From Alteromonas sp. KUL106 (GTDB taxonomy: Bacteria; Pseudomonadota; Gammaproteobacteria; Enterobacterales; Alteromonadaceae): a stretch of 64,000 nt of DNA. The stretch spans positions 1 through 64,000 of the forward strand of contig NZ_BLIG01000027.1 of the NCBI RefSeq assembly GCF_009811415.1, read 5' to 3'. The notes below the pieces were generated by a model. The model was not told the origin of the DNA. It saw only the letters and a list, made by a program, of their open reading frames with translations, and did no database searches. Made by a program: the position numbers and the translations under genes. Of the stretch, positions 35,549 to 44,829 are shown in pieces; positions within the stretch are counted from its first letter, which is position 1, and each line of letters begins with the position of its first letter.

Positions 35549-36994
35549 TTATTCGTTTTGAAGCGCTTGTGAGGGCGCTATTTTCATCGCTTTTCGCGCA
35601 GGATATACACTGGCTAACACGCACAGCAGTAGCGAAAGTAAAGTAATGCTAACAATTTGTACTGCATCCATTTCTATGGGCAGGCCTCTTCCATCTGCGG
35701 CAAGTGCTAAAGGTGAGCCAATCACATCTAAAATGTTGTTTAGCTGAAAGGTGATAACAATGCCTAAGATAAGTCCGATGCCTGCGCCTTTTATGCCGTT
35801 AAATAAACCATTGAGCACAAAAATCCACATGATGGTTCTGGGCAACATACCTTGGGTTTGAAGTACCGCAATATCCCCTTGTTTTTCTGTTACCACCATC
35901 ACGAGTGCCGAGACGATATTAAATGCAGCAACGGCGATGATGAGCAGCAGCATAAGCGCCATCATGTTTTTCTCCATCTTCACCGCATCAAAGAGTGGCC
36001 CTTGGCGTTCACGCCAGGTTTTAACATCGTTAACAGAGACACCCATCGTATCAGTTAAATAATTTACAACCGAAAGGTAATTAAATGCATCATTCAAAAA
36101 CAGGCGAAGTGACTGTCCAGTGCCTTTCGGGTCACGCATTAAACGGTTTACATCATGAAGATTCATATACATCACTTTGTCGTCCATCTGCGACCCCATA
36201 TCGAAGACACCCACAACAGTGACAAGTCGTTGACTAGGCATGCGGCCAAACGGCGTATAAACGCTGGCCCCAGCCACCATTACGCGCAACCTATCGCCCA
36301 CTCTCACATCTAGTTTAATCGCCAGCGAACGACCAATGATTGCTGTAAAACTTCCTTCAGCTAAGTCGCTAAACCTTCCTTGCTCCATATGGCTGGCAAC
36401 CAAGGTGTGCTCCAACATCACCTCTGGCTCAATGCCGTGAATCTGTACGCCTCGCAGTTCTGAGCGCGACTGAACCACAGCTTCGGCTTCACGGTAAGCC
36501 ATGTTGGCGACAACGCTAGTGATGGGTGTCTTGCTAATTTCACCTAAGGAAAGTTGATGCGGTTTTATCGTGTTTGAGATGGGTGTCTTTGTATCTTTTT
36601 TAGCGTCTTTCGATTCGTTTGCCGCTACACTGCTTTGCGTGGGTGTCTCGCCAATATTGCTGCTAATTGACGTGGGTGTCTTGCTAACTTCTAAACTATT
36701 TTGCGTGGGTGTCTTTATAGTTTCGCGCACACTAGAGTTGGGTGTCTCCGTAATTTCGCGGGCGCTAGCAATGGGTGTCTCTGTAATTTCGATATGAGGG
36801 ACGATGCCTAAAATGCGTTGTTTCAACTGCCCCTCTAGGCCGTTCATTACAGATACCACAATGATGAGTGCCATAAGGCCCAATGCAATGCCAGCAACTG
36901 AGAATCGGTTAATGAAAGAGACAAAACTGGTTTGGCTTTGCTTGTTAGACTTGGCATAACGATAGGCAATGAATGCAGAAAGAGGATAAAACAT
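35549..36994 (-). CDS. LolC/LolE-family lipoprotein-release permease with repeat insertion
   Basis: Inner-membrane permease of the ABC lipoprotein-sorting system: one N-terminal membrane helix (about 33-50, VAGIALGLMALIIVVSVMNG), a large periplasmic domain, then three C-terminal helices with GIGLILGIVITF and the final PARKAMKIAPSQALQNE. At 481 residues it exceeds the usual length of about 410. The excess is residues 69-160, a hydrophilic segment of repeated TP-containing 11-mers right after GIVPHI. Two further GACACCCA copies lie in conserved parts (36038 read as TMGVSV, 36206 as VVGVFD). No LolD ATPase or second permease is adjacent, so it may be LolE, LolC or a LolF-like form. Confidence 0.85.
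   Translation of the reverse strand: MFYPLSAFIAYRYAKSNKQSQTSFVSFINRFSVAGIALGLMALIIVVSVMNGLEGQLKQRILGIVPHIEITETPIASAREITETPNSSVRETIKTPTQNSLEVSKTPTSISSNIGETPTQSSVAANESKDAKKDTKTPISNTIKPHQLSLGEISKTPITSVVANMAYREAEAVVQSRSELRGVQIHGIEPEVMLEHTLVASHMEQGRFSDLAEGSFTAIIGRSLAIKLDVRVGDRLRVMVAGASVYTPFGRMPSQRLVTVVGVFDMGSQMDDKVMYMNLHDVNRLMRDPKGTGQSLRLFLNDAFNYLSVVNYLTDTMGVSVNDVKTWRERQGPLFDAVKMEKNMMALMLLLIIAVAAFNIVSALVMVVTEKQGDIAVLQTQGMLPRTIMWIFVLNGLFNGIKGAGIGLILGIVITFQLNNILDVIGSPLALAADGRGLPIEMDAVQIVSITLLSLLLCVLASVYPARKAMKIAPSQALQNE
36515..36790 (-). repeat. 33-bp in-frame tandem repeats carrying GACACCCA
   Basis: On the + strand TGGGTGTC occurs at 36523, 36580, 36640, 36673, 36706, 36739 and 36772. The last five are exactly 33 bases apart, giving 11-residue repeats of the form E-x-x-x-T-P-x-x-S-x-x. 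Outside the core the repeats differ considerably at the DNA level, so the motif is conserved better than the rest of the unit. Confidence 0.85.
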
Positions 36995-37167
36995 GGCGCC
37001 TTGCTTTTCAGTAATACGGTAATCTGGCCCGGCTTGGCTATGCTTAATGAATAAAAAATTCAGATAAGTAGCCCAAAGGCGAGATGACGGGCTAAGCCCA
37101 AAATAGTAAAGTGGTTATACTACGTGTAAGCTACTGGCTGCACAAGAATTAGTGGCAGAGGAATGAT

Positions 37168-37767
37168 GTGAGCGAACTAAGCCTAGAACAAAAACAAGCC
37201 CAATTCGATGAATACTTCTCAATAGCGCATTGTATTAATGCAAACGTACGCCCTTTAGATAGTAATGAGGACGTACCCGATGAAGAAGCGCTGGAAGAGT
37301 CGATGCCTTATGCCTTTCGTATTGCAAGCGAAATGGCCGCTTTAGAAGCCCAAGCAATTAGACCGCTAAGAAACCTTGGCGACCATGCTGAAACATTGGC
37401 TGAATATCTGAATCATCAATCAAGAAAAATAGATTTGATGATGTCATTTGTCCTTCACCAACAAGATGAGCCTGAGTATCGTTTCAAAACGGTAAAATTA
37501 GGTGGTGGCGGTGTCATTATTGAATCAAAAGAGGCACTGGAAATAGGCACTAACGCTGAACTTAAACTTTTTCTTGATGCCGAAGCTGCTGCTATTTTTT
37601 GTTATGGCGAAGTTATTACTTGCGAGCAGATTGAAGATAGCTACCATATCGCTTTTATTTTCAGTTCAATACGAGAGCAAGATCAGGAGCTTTTGGTTCG
37701 CGCAAGTTTGCACATTCAAACCCAACAGCTAAGAAAACGATCCAAAGAGAGAAAGTCGGGATCCTAA
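37168..37767 (+). CDS. PilZ-like domain protein
   Basis: 199-residue protein with an acidic helical N-terminus and a C-terminal beta-barrel-like half (from about 105: FKTVKLGGGGVIIESKEAL, AELKLFLDAE, CYGEVITCEQIED, HIAFIFSSIREQDQELLVR) resembling the PilZ fold. The cyclic-di-GMP-binding RxxxR and DxSxxG motifs are not intact, so ligand binding is doubtful. It lies 62 bases upstream of mfd, a common neighbourhood for such proteins in related bacteria. GTG start with AGAGGAA nearby. Confidence 0.6.
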   Translation: MSELSLEQKQAQFDEYFSIAHCINANVRPLDSNEDVPDEEALEESMPYAFRIASEMAALEAQAIRPLRNLGDHAETLAEYLNHQSRKIDLMMSFVLHQQDEPEYRFKTVKLGGGGVIIESKEALEIGTNAELKLFLDAEAAAIFCYGEVITCEQIEDSYHIAFIFSSIREQDQELLVRASLHIQTQQLRKRSKERKSGS

Positions 37768-37829
37768 AAGGCCTTTGCATCAGTATATAAGCCGTAAAAT
37801 CACACTTGCACGTAAAAAAACAGGACGTC

Positions 37830-40800
37830 ATGACTGCCACTTTATTATCGCTACCATTACCTGCGCCTAAAAAAGAAGCCTCATCACAAGATCATAAGCA
37901 CTGGGGTCAACTTCAGGGCAGCAGCGCCGCTTTGTGTATCAGCCAGGCACTGAGCCAGTATAAAGGCCCTATTGTATTGATAACAGCCGACACCCCCTCG
38001 GCCATGAAGCTAGAAAAAGAAATCTCATTTTTTCTGAGCGAAGAGACGAAAAATACCCCCATCACGCTTTTCCCTGATTGGGAAACGCTGCCTTATGATT
38101 CGTTCTCTCCTCATCAGGATATTGTTTCTCAGCGTCTTGAAACCCTGTTTCGTTTTACGCAACAAGTAGATGGTGTTTTCATTGTTCCTGTTAATACCTT
38201 AATGCAGCGCCTTGCGCCTACCGACTATTTAGCGAAGTATTTGCTCATGCTAAATAAAGGTGACACGCTAGATAGAGACCAGTTTAGGCGAAATCTAGAG
38301 CAGGCGGGCTACCTGCATGTAAGTCAGGTAATGAGCCATAGCGAGTTTTCCGTACGCGGCAGCATCATTGACTTATTCCCAATGGGGAGCGTTCAGCCTT
38401 TTCGCATCGATTTATTCGACGACGAAATTGACTCAATTCGCTATTTCGACACCGAAACGCAGCGTTCTGGCGAGGCTGTAAATGAAATCCGTTTGTTACC
38501 CGCGCGCGAATTTCCCACAGACAAAGAGGCCATCACCCTTTTCCGTCAGCAGTTTTTAGAAAAATTCGATGCAAACAATGCCTCAGAAAGCGTATTTTCT
38601 CAGGTCAGTAAAGGCACAATGCCAAGCGGTGTAGAGTATTACCTTCCACTCTTTTTTAAACAGACCGCCACATTATTTGATTACCTGCACCCTAGAAGTT
38701 TGCTTTTACTTCACGGTGACGTGCAAGACGCCAGTGAATTCTTCTGGGCCGATGTGCAGGAGCGCTACGAACAGTACCGATATAATTTAGCGCGCCCTCT
38801 CCTTGCACCTGATGCATTGTTTTTACCCATTAACGAATTATTTGGCGCCATTAAGCAGTGGCCTCGGGCCTCGCTATCAAGCAACGTGTTGGAAGAGAAA
38901 CCCGGCACGACTAATTTGCAGTGCGAAAAACTTGATGACATTGCAATAAACTCGCAAAAGAAAATACCTGCTGAGCGCTTAATTAAAACTGTAAATCAGG
39001 CCACTGACAACGGGGCGAAGGTACTGTTTTGTGCCGAAACCCAAGGTCGTCGAGAAGGGCTGCTTACGGTGCTGGCCAAAGCGGGCATCAAACCCAAAAT
39101 GGTTGATAGTTTCAGCGATTTCATCGCAAGTCACGACAGTATCGGTATAACGGTCGGTATGGTTGATAACAGCTTCCGCTGGCAAACGTCGGAAGGTGAA
39201 CTGCTGTTTATTACCGAAACCGAACTGTTAGGCCAAAAAGTCAGTCAACGACGCCTTCGCGACAAACGTTCAGCCACCGATGAAAGTGCAATCATCCGCA
39301 ACCTCGCTGAGCTTTCTATCGGCCAACCTGTTGTGCATCTCGACCACGGTGTGGGCCGTTATTTAGGCCTTCAGACGCTAGACGCTGGCGGCGTTACCAC
39401 CGAGTACTTGTGCATTGAATACGCCAAGCAATCGAAACTGTATGTCCCTGTTGCGTCATTACACCTTATTTCTCGCTACACGGGGGGCGATGCAGACAGC
39501 GCGCCTGTAAGCTCGCTCGGGTCTGATGCGTGGACTAAAGCGAAACAAAAAGCGGCGGAAAAAGTGAGGGATGTGGCGGCAGAACTGTTAGATGTGTATG
39601 CCCGCCGGGCCGCCAAACCAGGCTTCGCTTACAATATTAACTGGGACGACTATCAAGCGTTCGCAGACAGTTTCCCGTTTGAAGAAACCCCTGACCAAGC
39701 ACAAGCAATTGCCGCAGTAATGCATGATATGGGCAGCCCATCAGCGATGGACCGTCTAGTATGTGGCGATGTTGGCTTTGGTAAAACTGAGGTAGCCATG
39801 CGAGCGGCCTTCCTTGCTGCAAACGCCGGCAAACAAGTGGCAATACTGGTGCCGACTACCCTGCTCGCCCAGCAGCACTACGAGAACTTTAAAGACCGGT
39901 TTGCCGCATGGCCTTTTGAAATTGAAGTAATGAGCCGTTTTGTGAGCGGTAAAGCGCAGAAATCAGTAGTAGAGCGCATTGGTGAAGGAAAAGTCGACAT
40001 CGTTGTGGGCACCCATAAACTGCTTTCCAACGAGATCAAGTACAAGGATTTAGGCCTTGTTATCATTGACGAGGAGCACCGCTTTGGGGTGCGTCAAAAA
40101 GAGAAGCTTAAGTCTCTTCGCGCTGATGTGGATATTCTTACGCTTACCGCCACGCCTATTCCACGAACGTTAAATATGGCGCTTTCCGGCATGCGTGATT
40201 TATCCATTATCGCCACTGCACCGGCCCGTCGCCTTTCTATTAAAACCTTCGTACAACAGCGCAATAAAGCGGTGATCCGCGAAGCAATCATGCGTGAAAT
40301 TTTGCGTGGCGGTCAGGTTTACTTCCTTCATAACGAAGTAGAAAGCATCGCGCGAACCGCTGAAGAAATTGCCGAAATCGTGCCTGAAGCCCGCATTGCG
40401 GTCGGTCATGGTCAAATGCGCGAACGCGAGTTAGAAGCGGTAATGAGCGACTTCTATCATCAGCGCTACAACGTATTAGTGTGTACCACCATTATTGAAA
40501 CAGGTATTGATGTGCCTAGCGCGAATACCATTATTATGGATAGGGCCGATCATTTAGGCTTAGCGCAGCTGCACCAATTGCGCGGTCGTGTGGGGCGCTC
40601 TCACCACCAGGCCTATGCTTATTTGTTAACGCCTCATCCGAAACGAATGACCAAAGATGCGGTTAAGCGTTTAGAAGCGATATCTCAGCTGGAGGATCTT
40701 GGGGCAGGCTTTGCACTGGCCACCCATGACCTAGAAATCCGTGGCGCCGGAGAGTTATTAGGTGACGACCAGTCTGGCCAAATAGCAAGCATTGGATTTA

Positions 40801-41327
40801 GCTTGTATATGGATATGTTAGACAAAGCTGTTAATGCGCTTAAAGAGGGTCGAGAGCCTTCGTTGGATGATGCTACATCAGGCCATACCGAAGTAGAGCT
40901 GCGCATTCCTGCCCTGCTTCCAGAAGATTATATTGCTGATGTTAATACCCGTTTATCGCTTTATAAGCGCCTTGCTAGCTGCACATCACAAGACGACATT
41001 GACGAGTTTCAGGTCGAGTGTATAGACCGCTTCGGCTTATTGCCTGAGCCAGCTAAAAACTTAATTGAAGTGGCTGAAATTAAACTCAAAGCGCATGCAT
41101 TAGGCATTCTAAAAGTAGACTTGTCGGCACAAGGCGGTACCATAGAGTTCAAAGAAACTACCAAGGTCAATCCGGGCTACATTATTAGCCTTGTACAAAC
41201 CAAGCCAAACACGTTTAAGTTTGAAGGGAGCCAAAAGCTACGCTTGGTTAAAAAGACCGAAACAGCTAAAGAGCGCATCGCGTTTATTAGCGATATTATT
41301 GCCGATTTTGCAAAGGAGTCGCGATAA
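37830..41327 (+). CDS. mfd: Transcription-repair coupling factor
   Basis: ATP-dependent translocase that removes stalled RNA polymerase at DNA lesions and recruits UvrA. From the ATG at 37830 (AGGA 4 bases upstream) it has 1165 residues; a TTG at 37806 in frame would add 8. Domain order: UvrB-homology N-terminus (LFPDWETLPYDSFSPHQDI), CarD-like RNA-polymerase-interaction domain (GQPVVHLDHGVGRYLGL), helicase domain with GDVGFGKTEVA and DEEHRFGV, the motif VI segment QLRGRVGRS, and the C-terminal TRCF domain. csiV follows at once. Confidence 0.96.
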   Translation: MTATLLSLPLPAPKKEASSQDHKHWGQLQGSSAALCISQALSQYKGPIVLITADTPSAMKLEKEISFFLSEETKNTPITLFPDWETLPYDSFSPHQDIVSQRLETLFRFTQQVDGVFIVPVNTLMQRLAPTDYLAKYLLMLNKGDTLDRDQFRRNLEQAGYLHVSQVMSHSEFSVRGSIIDLFPMGSVQPFRIDLFDDEIDSIRYFDTETQRSGEAVNEIRLLPAREFPTDKEAITLFRQQFLEKFDANNASESVFSQVSKGTMPSGVEYYLPLFFKQTATLFDYLHPRSLLLLHGDVQDASEFFWADVQERYEQYRYNLARPLLAPDALFLPINELFGAIKQWPRASLSSNVLEEKPGTTNLQCEKLDDIAINSQKKIPAERLIKTVNQATDNGAKVLFCAETQGRREGLLTVLAKAGIKPKMVDSFSDFIASHDSIGITVGMVDNSFRWQTSEGELLFITETELLGQKVSQRRLRDKRSATDESAIIRNLAELSIGQPVVHLDHGVGRYLGLQTLDAGGVTTEYLCIEYAKQSKLYVPVASLHLISRYTGGDADSAPVSSLGSDAWTKAKQKAAEKVRDVAAELLDVYARRAAKPGFAYNINWDDYQAFADSFPFEETPDQAQAIAAVMHDMGSPSAMDRLVCGDVGFGKTEVAMRAAFLAANAGKQVAILVPTTLLAQQHYENFKDRFAAWPFEIEVMSRFVSGKAQKSVVERIGEGKVDIVVGTHKLLSNEIKYKDLGLVIIDEEHRFGVRQKEKLKSLRADVDILTLTATPIPRTLNMALSGMRDLSIIATAPARRLSIKTFVQQRNKAVIREAIMREILRGGQVYFLHNEVESIARTAEEIAEIVPEARIAVGHGQMRERELEAVMSDFYHQRYNVLVCTTIIETGIDVPSANTIIMDRADHLGLAQLHQLRGRVGRSHHQAYAYLLTPHPKRMTKDAVKRLEAISQLEDLGAGFALATHDLEIRGAGELLGDDQSGQIASIGFSLYMDMLDKAVNALKEGREPSLDDATSGHTEVELRIPALLPEDYIADVNTRLSLYKRLASCTSQDDIDEFQVECIDRFGLLPEPAKNLIEVAEIKLKAHALGILKVDLSAQGGTIEFKETTKVNPGYIISLVQTKPNTFKFEGSQKLRLVKKTETAKERIAFISDIIADFAKESR

Positions 41328-41328
41328 C

Positions 41329-43008
41329 ATGAAGTTATCCCGCTGGTGCCCGTTAGTTGCATCTATAAGCGCCGTTTTCTTAAGTACCATGTCGACCTCA
41401 GTTCTTGCCAACGACGATTGGTGGTTTGATGTGGAAGTCATTGCATTTAAACGTAACGTTGCGCTTACTGAACTAGAAGAACAATTTTCGCTTGCTGATA
41501 ACTTATCGGCTCCGCGGGCCCAGGCAGATCTCATTAGCGACATTATCGCCCCGGATATCAGTTATTTAAAACAAGGGTTGCCCGTTTGTGGTGCTGACAA
41601 CGCTGTAAAGTGGGCGGATAACCCGTTACTGCACGTTCCACCAAGCGATGTAGATTTTTTATCGCTACCTCAATCCATCGACGCTACTCAAACTGAAGGG
41701 CAACAGACGCCCTCTCCTTTGCCATTTGAAACGGCAACCGATAGCGTGACTGATAATGAGGTTTCAGCCAATGCCGTTGATGATTTTGATAACGTTGATG
41801 ATTCTTTTGACGATATAAGCCCTGCCCCTGATGCGCAAACCATCGCTAGCTATTGGACTGCGTTTTTTGGTGTAACGCGCACATCGCCCGTTACCGTTCC
41901 TGCTTTCAAATATTGCGAAGAAGATAAACCTTGGCTTAGCGCTGAAGTGACAACCGCCGTCGTTGCAGCTGCAGCCACTAATAAAGGTAATGACGACAGT
42001 ACTGGCTTACCCTCTGTTGTTAACACTACGCTTCAACCTGCTATCGTTTGGAAGGTCAATAAACCTGATAACCGCATGCCGGCTCCAGCCGCGTTGCCCA
42101 TCATCATAGAAGGCCACGACTGGCCATTGGCATCAAAGGCGCACTTACTTACCAGTAACGAGCAGGCCTTGGCATCTATTTCCCGTCAAATTCGCTCTAA
42201 CCGCGATTTAGAACGTTTATTTCACACTACATGGCGTCAGCCTGTCATGTTTGGAAAGAATAACGCATTTGATGTGCGGGTATACGGCGGTCAAAACTAC
42301 GCGCAGCAGTTTAATTTAAATGGCGAAATGCGAACGCAAAGCGCACCCTCGGCTGAGGCCACAAGGCCATTTTCGTTAAGCGATAATGCCCTTGTCGATA
42401 ACAAATTCCAACTTCGCGATGAAAGCCAGGCTTCGGTGCTTAACAGTAGCGAAAGTGGCGCTATCGATGAAAATATTAAACCCTCAGTAAACTATGCAGC
42501 GCAAGAGCAACAGCCGAGTAAATCCGAACTAGTTGCCGTTTCGGATATTTTTGCGGAACTCGAGATGCGCCTGGCGAACCCTTCACCCATCGCGTATGAC
42601 GCATTTAAAGCGTTGGACACACCACTGATTGTCGAGCAAAACGAAGAAGGCGCAAGCGACGTTGCATTCAGAACTCCCATTTGGGAAATAGACGGCACAA
42701 TAAAGGTTTTTCTTAAATACATAAACCGCGTGCCCTATCTGCACATTGATAGTGAGATGTTCTATCGACAGCCTGTCCCCTTAAGCTACTTTGGCAATCA
42801 GGAAGTTGATGTTAACCAAGGCAGCAATGAAAACGATAGCCGCGCGGCTAACGATTCAGCGTCGCAAACATACAAACTGGTGTCGGTGCCACTCATTGAA
42901 CAACGTCGGGTGATAAGTACACAATTGCACTATTTCGACCACCCATTGTTCGGGTTCGTTGTTCAAGTGAGACGATACAACCGCCCTGCTGAAAGCGAAC
43001 AGCAGTGA
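41329..43008 (+). CDS. csiV: CsiV-like periplasmic peptidoglycan-associated protein
   Basis: From the ATG at 41329 (AAGGAG 11 bases upstream, inside the mfd end) it has 559 residues: a signal peptide (about 1-27, ending STSVLA), WWFDVEVIAFKRN, the conserved opening of CsiV-type proteins, a long acidic low-complexity middle and a C-terminal domain (PIWEIDGTIKVFLKYINRVPYLHI, HYFDHPLFGFVVQVRRY). In Vibrio cholerae CsiV supports LpoA activation of the PBP1A synthase; csiV next to mfd is also found there. The frame continues upstream into mfd but the real start is clear. It is longer than the Vibrio protein through the low-complexity segment. Confidence 0.7.
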   Translation: MKLSRWCPLVASISAVFLSTMSTSVLANDDWWFDVEVIAFKRNVALTELEEQFSLADNLSAPRAQADLISDIIAPDISYLKQGLPVCGADNAVKWADNPLLHVPPSDVDFLSLPQSIDATQTEGQQTPSPLPFETATDSVTDNEVSANAVDDFDNVDDSFDDISPAPDAQTIASYWTAFFGVTRTSPVTVPAFKYCEEDKPWLSAEVTTAVVAAAATNKGNDDSTGLPSVVNTTLQPAIVWKVNKPDNRMPAPAALPIIIEGHDWPLASKAHLLTSNEQALASISRQIRSNRDLERLFHTTWRQPVMFGKNNAFDVRVYGGQNYAQQFNLNGEMRTQSAPSAEATRPFSLSDNALVDNKFQLRDESQASVLNSSESGAIDENIKPSVNYAAQEQQPSKSELVAVSDIFAELEMRLANPSPIAYDAFKALDTPLIVEQNEEGASDVAFRTPIWEIDGTIKVFLKYINRVPYLHIDSEMFYRQPVPLSYFGNQEVDVNQGSNENDSRAANDSASQTYKLVSVPLIEQRRVISTQLHYFDHPLFGFVVQVRRYNRPAESEQQ

Positions 43009-43119
43009 GCGCGTGTCAGGGGCACGAGATTTCGGGTTATATAGAAAAGGGTTAGCAATGCAAAAGAGCACTGCGTTTAATCTTTATTTTAATATTCTGG
43101 TTTTACATTCAAGGGCTTT

Positions 43120-43635
43120 ATGAAAATTTACACTCGCACTGGCGATAAAGGCAGTACGCAAATATACGCAGACAAGGCCGTTCGTGTAGACAAAGACGAT
43201 TTAGTGGTAAAAAGCTATGGCGATATGGACGAGTTAAACAGTCAAATAGGGCTTTTAGCAGCACACGTCGCCGAGAAGCATAAACCGATGCTCCATGATA
43301 TTCAGCGCAATCTTTTTCAAGCTGGCTTTGCCATATCAGCGAGCTCCACATTGGCGCAGGCTGACATTGAAAACCTAGAAAACCTTATTGATAACATTAC
43401 CGGCCAAATGCCACCTAATACATCTTTCGTTTTGCCAGGTGGAAGTAAATCGGCGGCACAGGCACACGTATGCCGTGCGGTATGTCGTCGCGCCGAACGT
43501 TCTGTTATTAGCCTGTCTAAGCATTATGACGTACCTGAAGTGGTTCATGCATATTTAAACCGCTTAAGCGACTTTCTGTTTACCTTCGCGCGCTTTTTAA
43601 ATATTGAAGCCGGCGTAGATGAAGTGGCGGTGTAG
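43120..43635 (+). CDS. Cob(I)alamin adenosyltransferase (PduO type)
   Basis: 171-residue PduO-type ATP:cob(I)alamin adenosyltransferase, which forms coenzyme B12. It begins KIYTRTGDKGSTQIYAD, has DMDELNSQIG and the C-terminal CRRAERSVISL and LNRLSDFLFTFARF. Length and motifs are normal. It is separated from csiV by 111 bases. Terminator follows. Confidence 0.93.
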   Translation: MKIYTRTGDKGSTQIYADKAVRVDKDDLVVKSYGDMDELNSQIGLLAAHVAEKHKPMLHDIQRNLFQAGFAISASSTLAQADIENLENLIDNITGQMPPNTSFVLPGGSKSAAQAHVCRAVCRRAERSVISLSKHYDVPEVVHAYLNRLSDFLFTFARFLNIEAGVDEVAV

Positions 43636-43686
43636 CCGTTGCTGTAATAAGAAGGAGTGATATCAAAGCCTCACCCTTTAGATATG

Positions 43687-43706
43687 AGCACCGGTAAACC
43701 GGTGCT
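43687..43706. terminator. Hairpin between adenosyltransferase and nagZ
   Basis: AGCACCGG and CCGGTGCT form an 8-bp stem with loop TAAA between convergent genes. The following T-run is short. Confidence 0.6.
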
Positions 43707-43720
43707 TTGCCTCACATGTT

Positions 43721-44776
43721 TTAACGTTCACTTAAGCGCTTAATTAAGTCTACAGCGCTCTCATATTTACCCCGAAGCCCAGCAGGCAACACGCGACCAT
43801 AGAGCGCCATAACCCGCTCTTGCCTTACTTCATCGTCATTACTTACGTTTGCATAGCGAGGCGCTATGCCATCTAGAATACTCTCTGCACCTTTTGGATT
43901 GTTGCATGCCAGCACCATATCACAGCCCGCATCGAGTGCAGCTTCGGCGCGTTCCACGTAGCCCCCTGCCACACTAGCCCCATGCATCGATAAATCATCA
44001 GAAAACACGGCACCATTAAAGCCTAAGTCACCTTTAAGCACCTCTTGCAGCCATTTGGGTGAGAACCCCGCAGGCTTATCGCATACTTGATTGTAAATCA
44101 CATGAGCAGGCATCACACCGTCAAGCATGGCGCGCTCAATTACGCGTTTGAACACCACCATATCAGTACGTTGTATTTCATCAAATTCGCGCTCATCCAC
44201 AGGTAACGCAACATGAGAGTCTGGCGCAACGCTGCCATGCCCAGGAAAGTGTTTACCAATGGCGGGCATGTTCACCGCTTTTAACCCCTGAATAAGGTGT
44301 GTCGCAAGACGAATGACCTCATCCGCATTATCAGCAAATGCTCTATTGCCAATGACTTGGGATACGCCGTTAATATCCAGTACGGGCGCAAAGCTAAAAT
44401 CAATATCAAGCGTTTTTAGCTCGTAAGCTAAAGCTAGCCCACACGCTTTCGCGTAGGCAGCACTCTCATCTTGATGTTCCGACTGACGTAAAATTTCACC
44501 CATGGCAGGAATTGCGGTGAAACCTTCGCGAAAGCGCTGAACCCGGCCTCCTTCGTGATCAACCGCAATTAAAATCGGTTTTTTCGCGTAGCGCCTTATA
44601 TCTTGAACCAGAGCAGAAAGCTGACGTTTGTCATGATAGTTACGGCTAAATAAAATGACGCCACCCGTTACCGGATGCGCTAATTTTTCCTTTTCTTCAG
44701 GCAGAAGTTCTTCAGCCTGACAGTCCAACATTAACGGGCCCACATCACCACCTTTACCTGTGTCATAAAACATCAC
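43721..44776 (-). CDS. nagZ: Beta-N-acetylhexosaminidase (peptidoglycan recycling)
   Basis: Glycoside hydrolase family 3 enzyme removing GlcNAc from 1,6-anhydromuropeptides in the cytoplasm. 351 residues include AIGKHFPGHGSVAPDSHVALP (catalytic loop with Asp/His), AVDHEGGRVQRF and FSDDLSMHGA. No signal peptide, as for NagZ. The GTG at 44776 and the ATG at 44773 are equally possible starts. It is convergent with the adenosyltransferase and divergent from the penicillin-acylase-like gene. Confidence 0.94.
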   Translation of the reverse strand: MMFYDTGKGGDVGPLMLDCQAEELLPEEKEKLAHPVTGGVILFSRNYHDKRQLSALVQDIRRYAKKPILIAVDHEGGRVQRFREGFTAIPAMGEILRQSEHQDESAAYAKACGLALAYELKTLDIDFSFAPVLDINGVSQVIGNRAFADNADEVIRLATHLIQGLKAVNMPAIGKHFPGHGSVAPDSHVALPVDEREFDEIQRTDMVVFKRVIERAMLDGVMPAHVIYNQVCDKPAGFSPKWLQEVLKGDLGFNGAVFSDDLSMHGASVAGGYVERAEAALDAGCDMVLACNNPKGAESILDGIAPRYANVSNDDEVRQERVMALYGRVLPAGLRGKYESAVDLIKRLSER

Positions 44777-44829
44777 TTCAATTTTGCTTATTCTGTGGTT
44801 AGGATAGAGAAAAATAGGGAGTTTTACAC

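Noticed and set aside
8536..36779. Neisseria- or Haemophilus-type DNA uptake sequence
   Set aside because: The core does not match known uptake sequences; an uptake-like role is kept only as an alternative because distribution over the whole genome cannot be seen.
36515..36790. CRISPR-like regular spacing of repeats
   Set aside because: The conserved block is only about 8-12 bases, the spacing keeps an open reading frame, and no cas genes are near; it is an in-frame tandem repeat.
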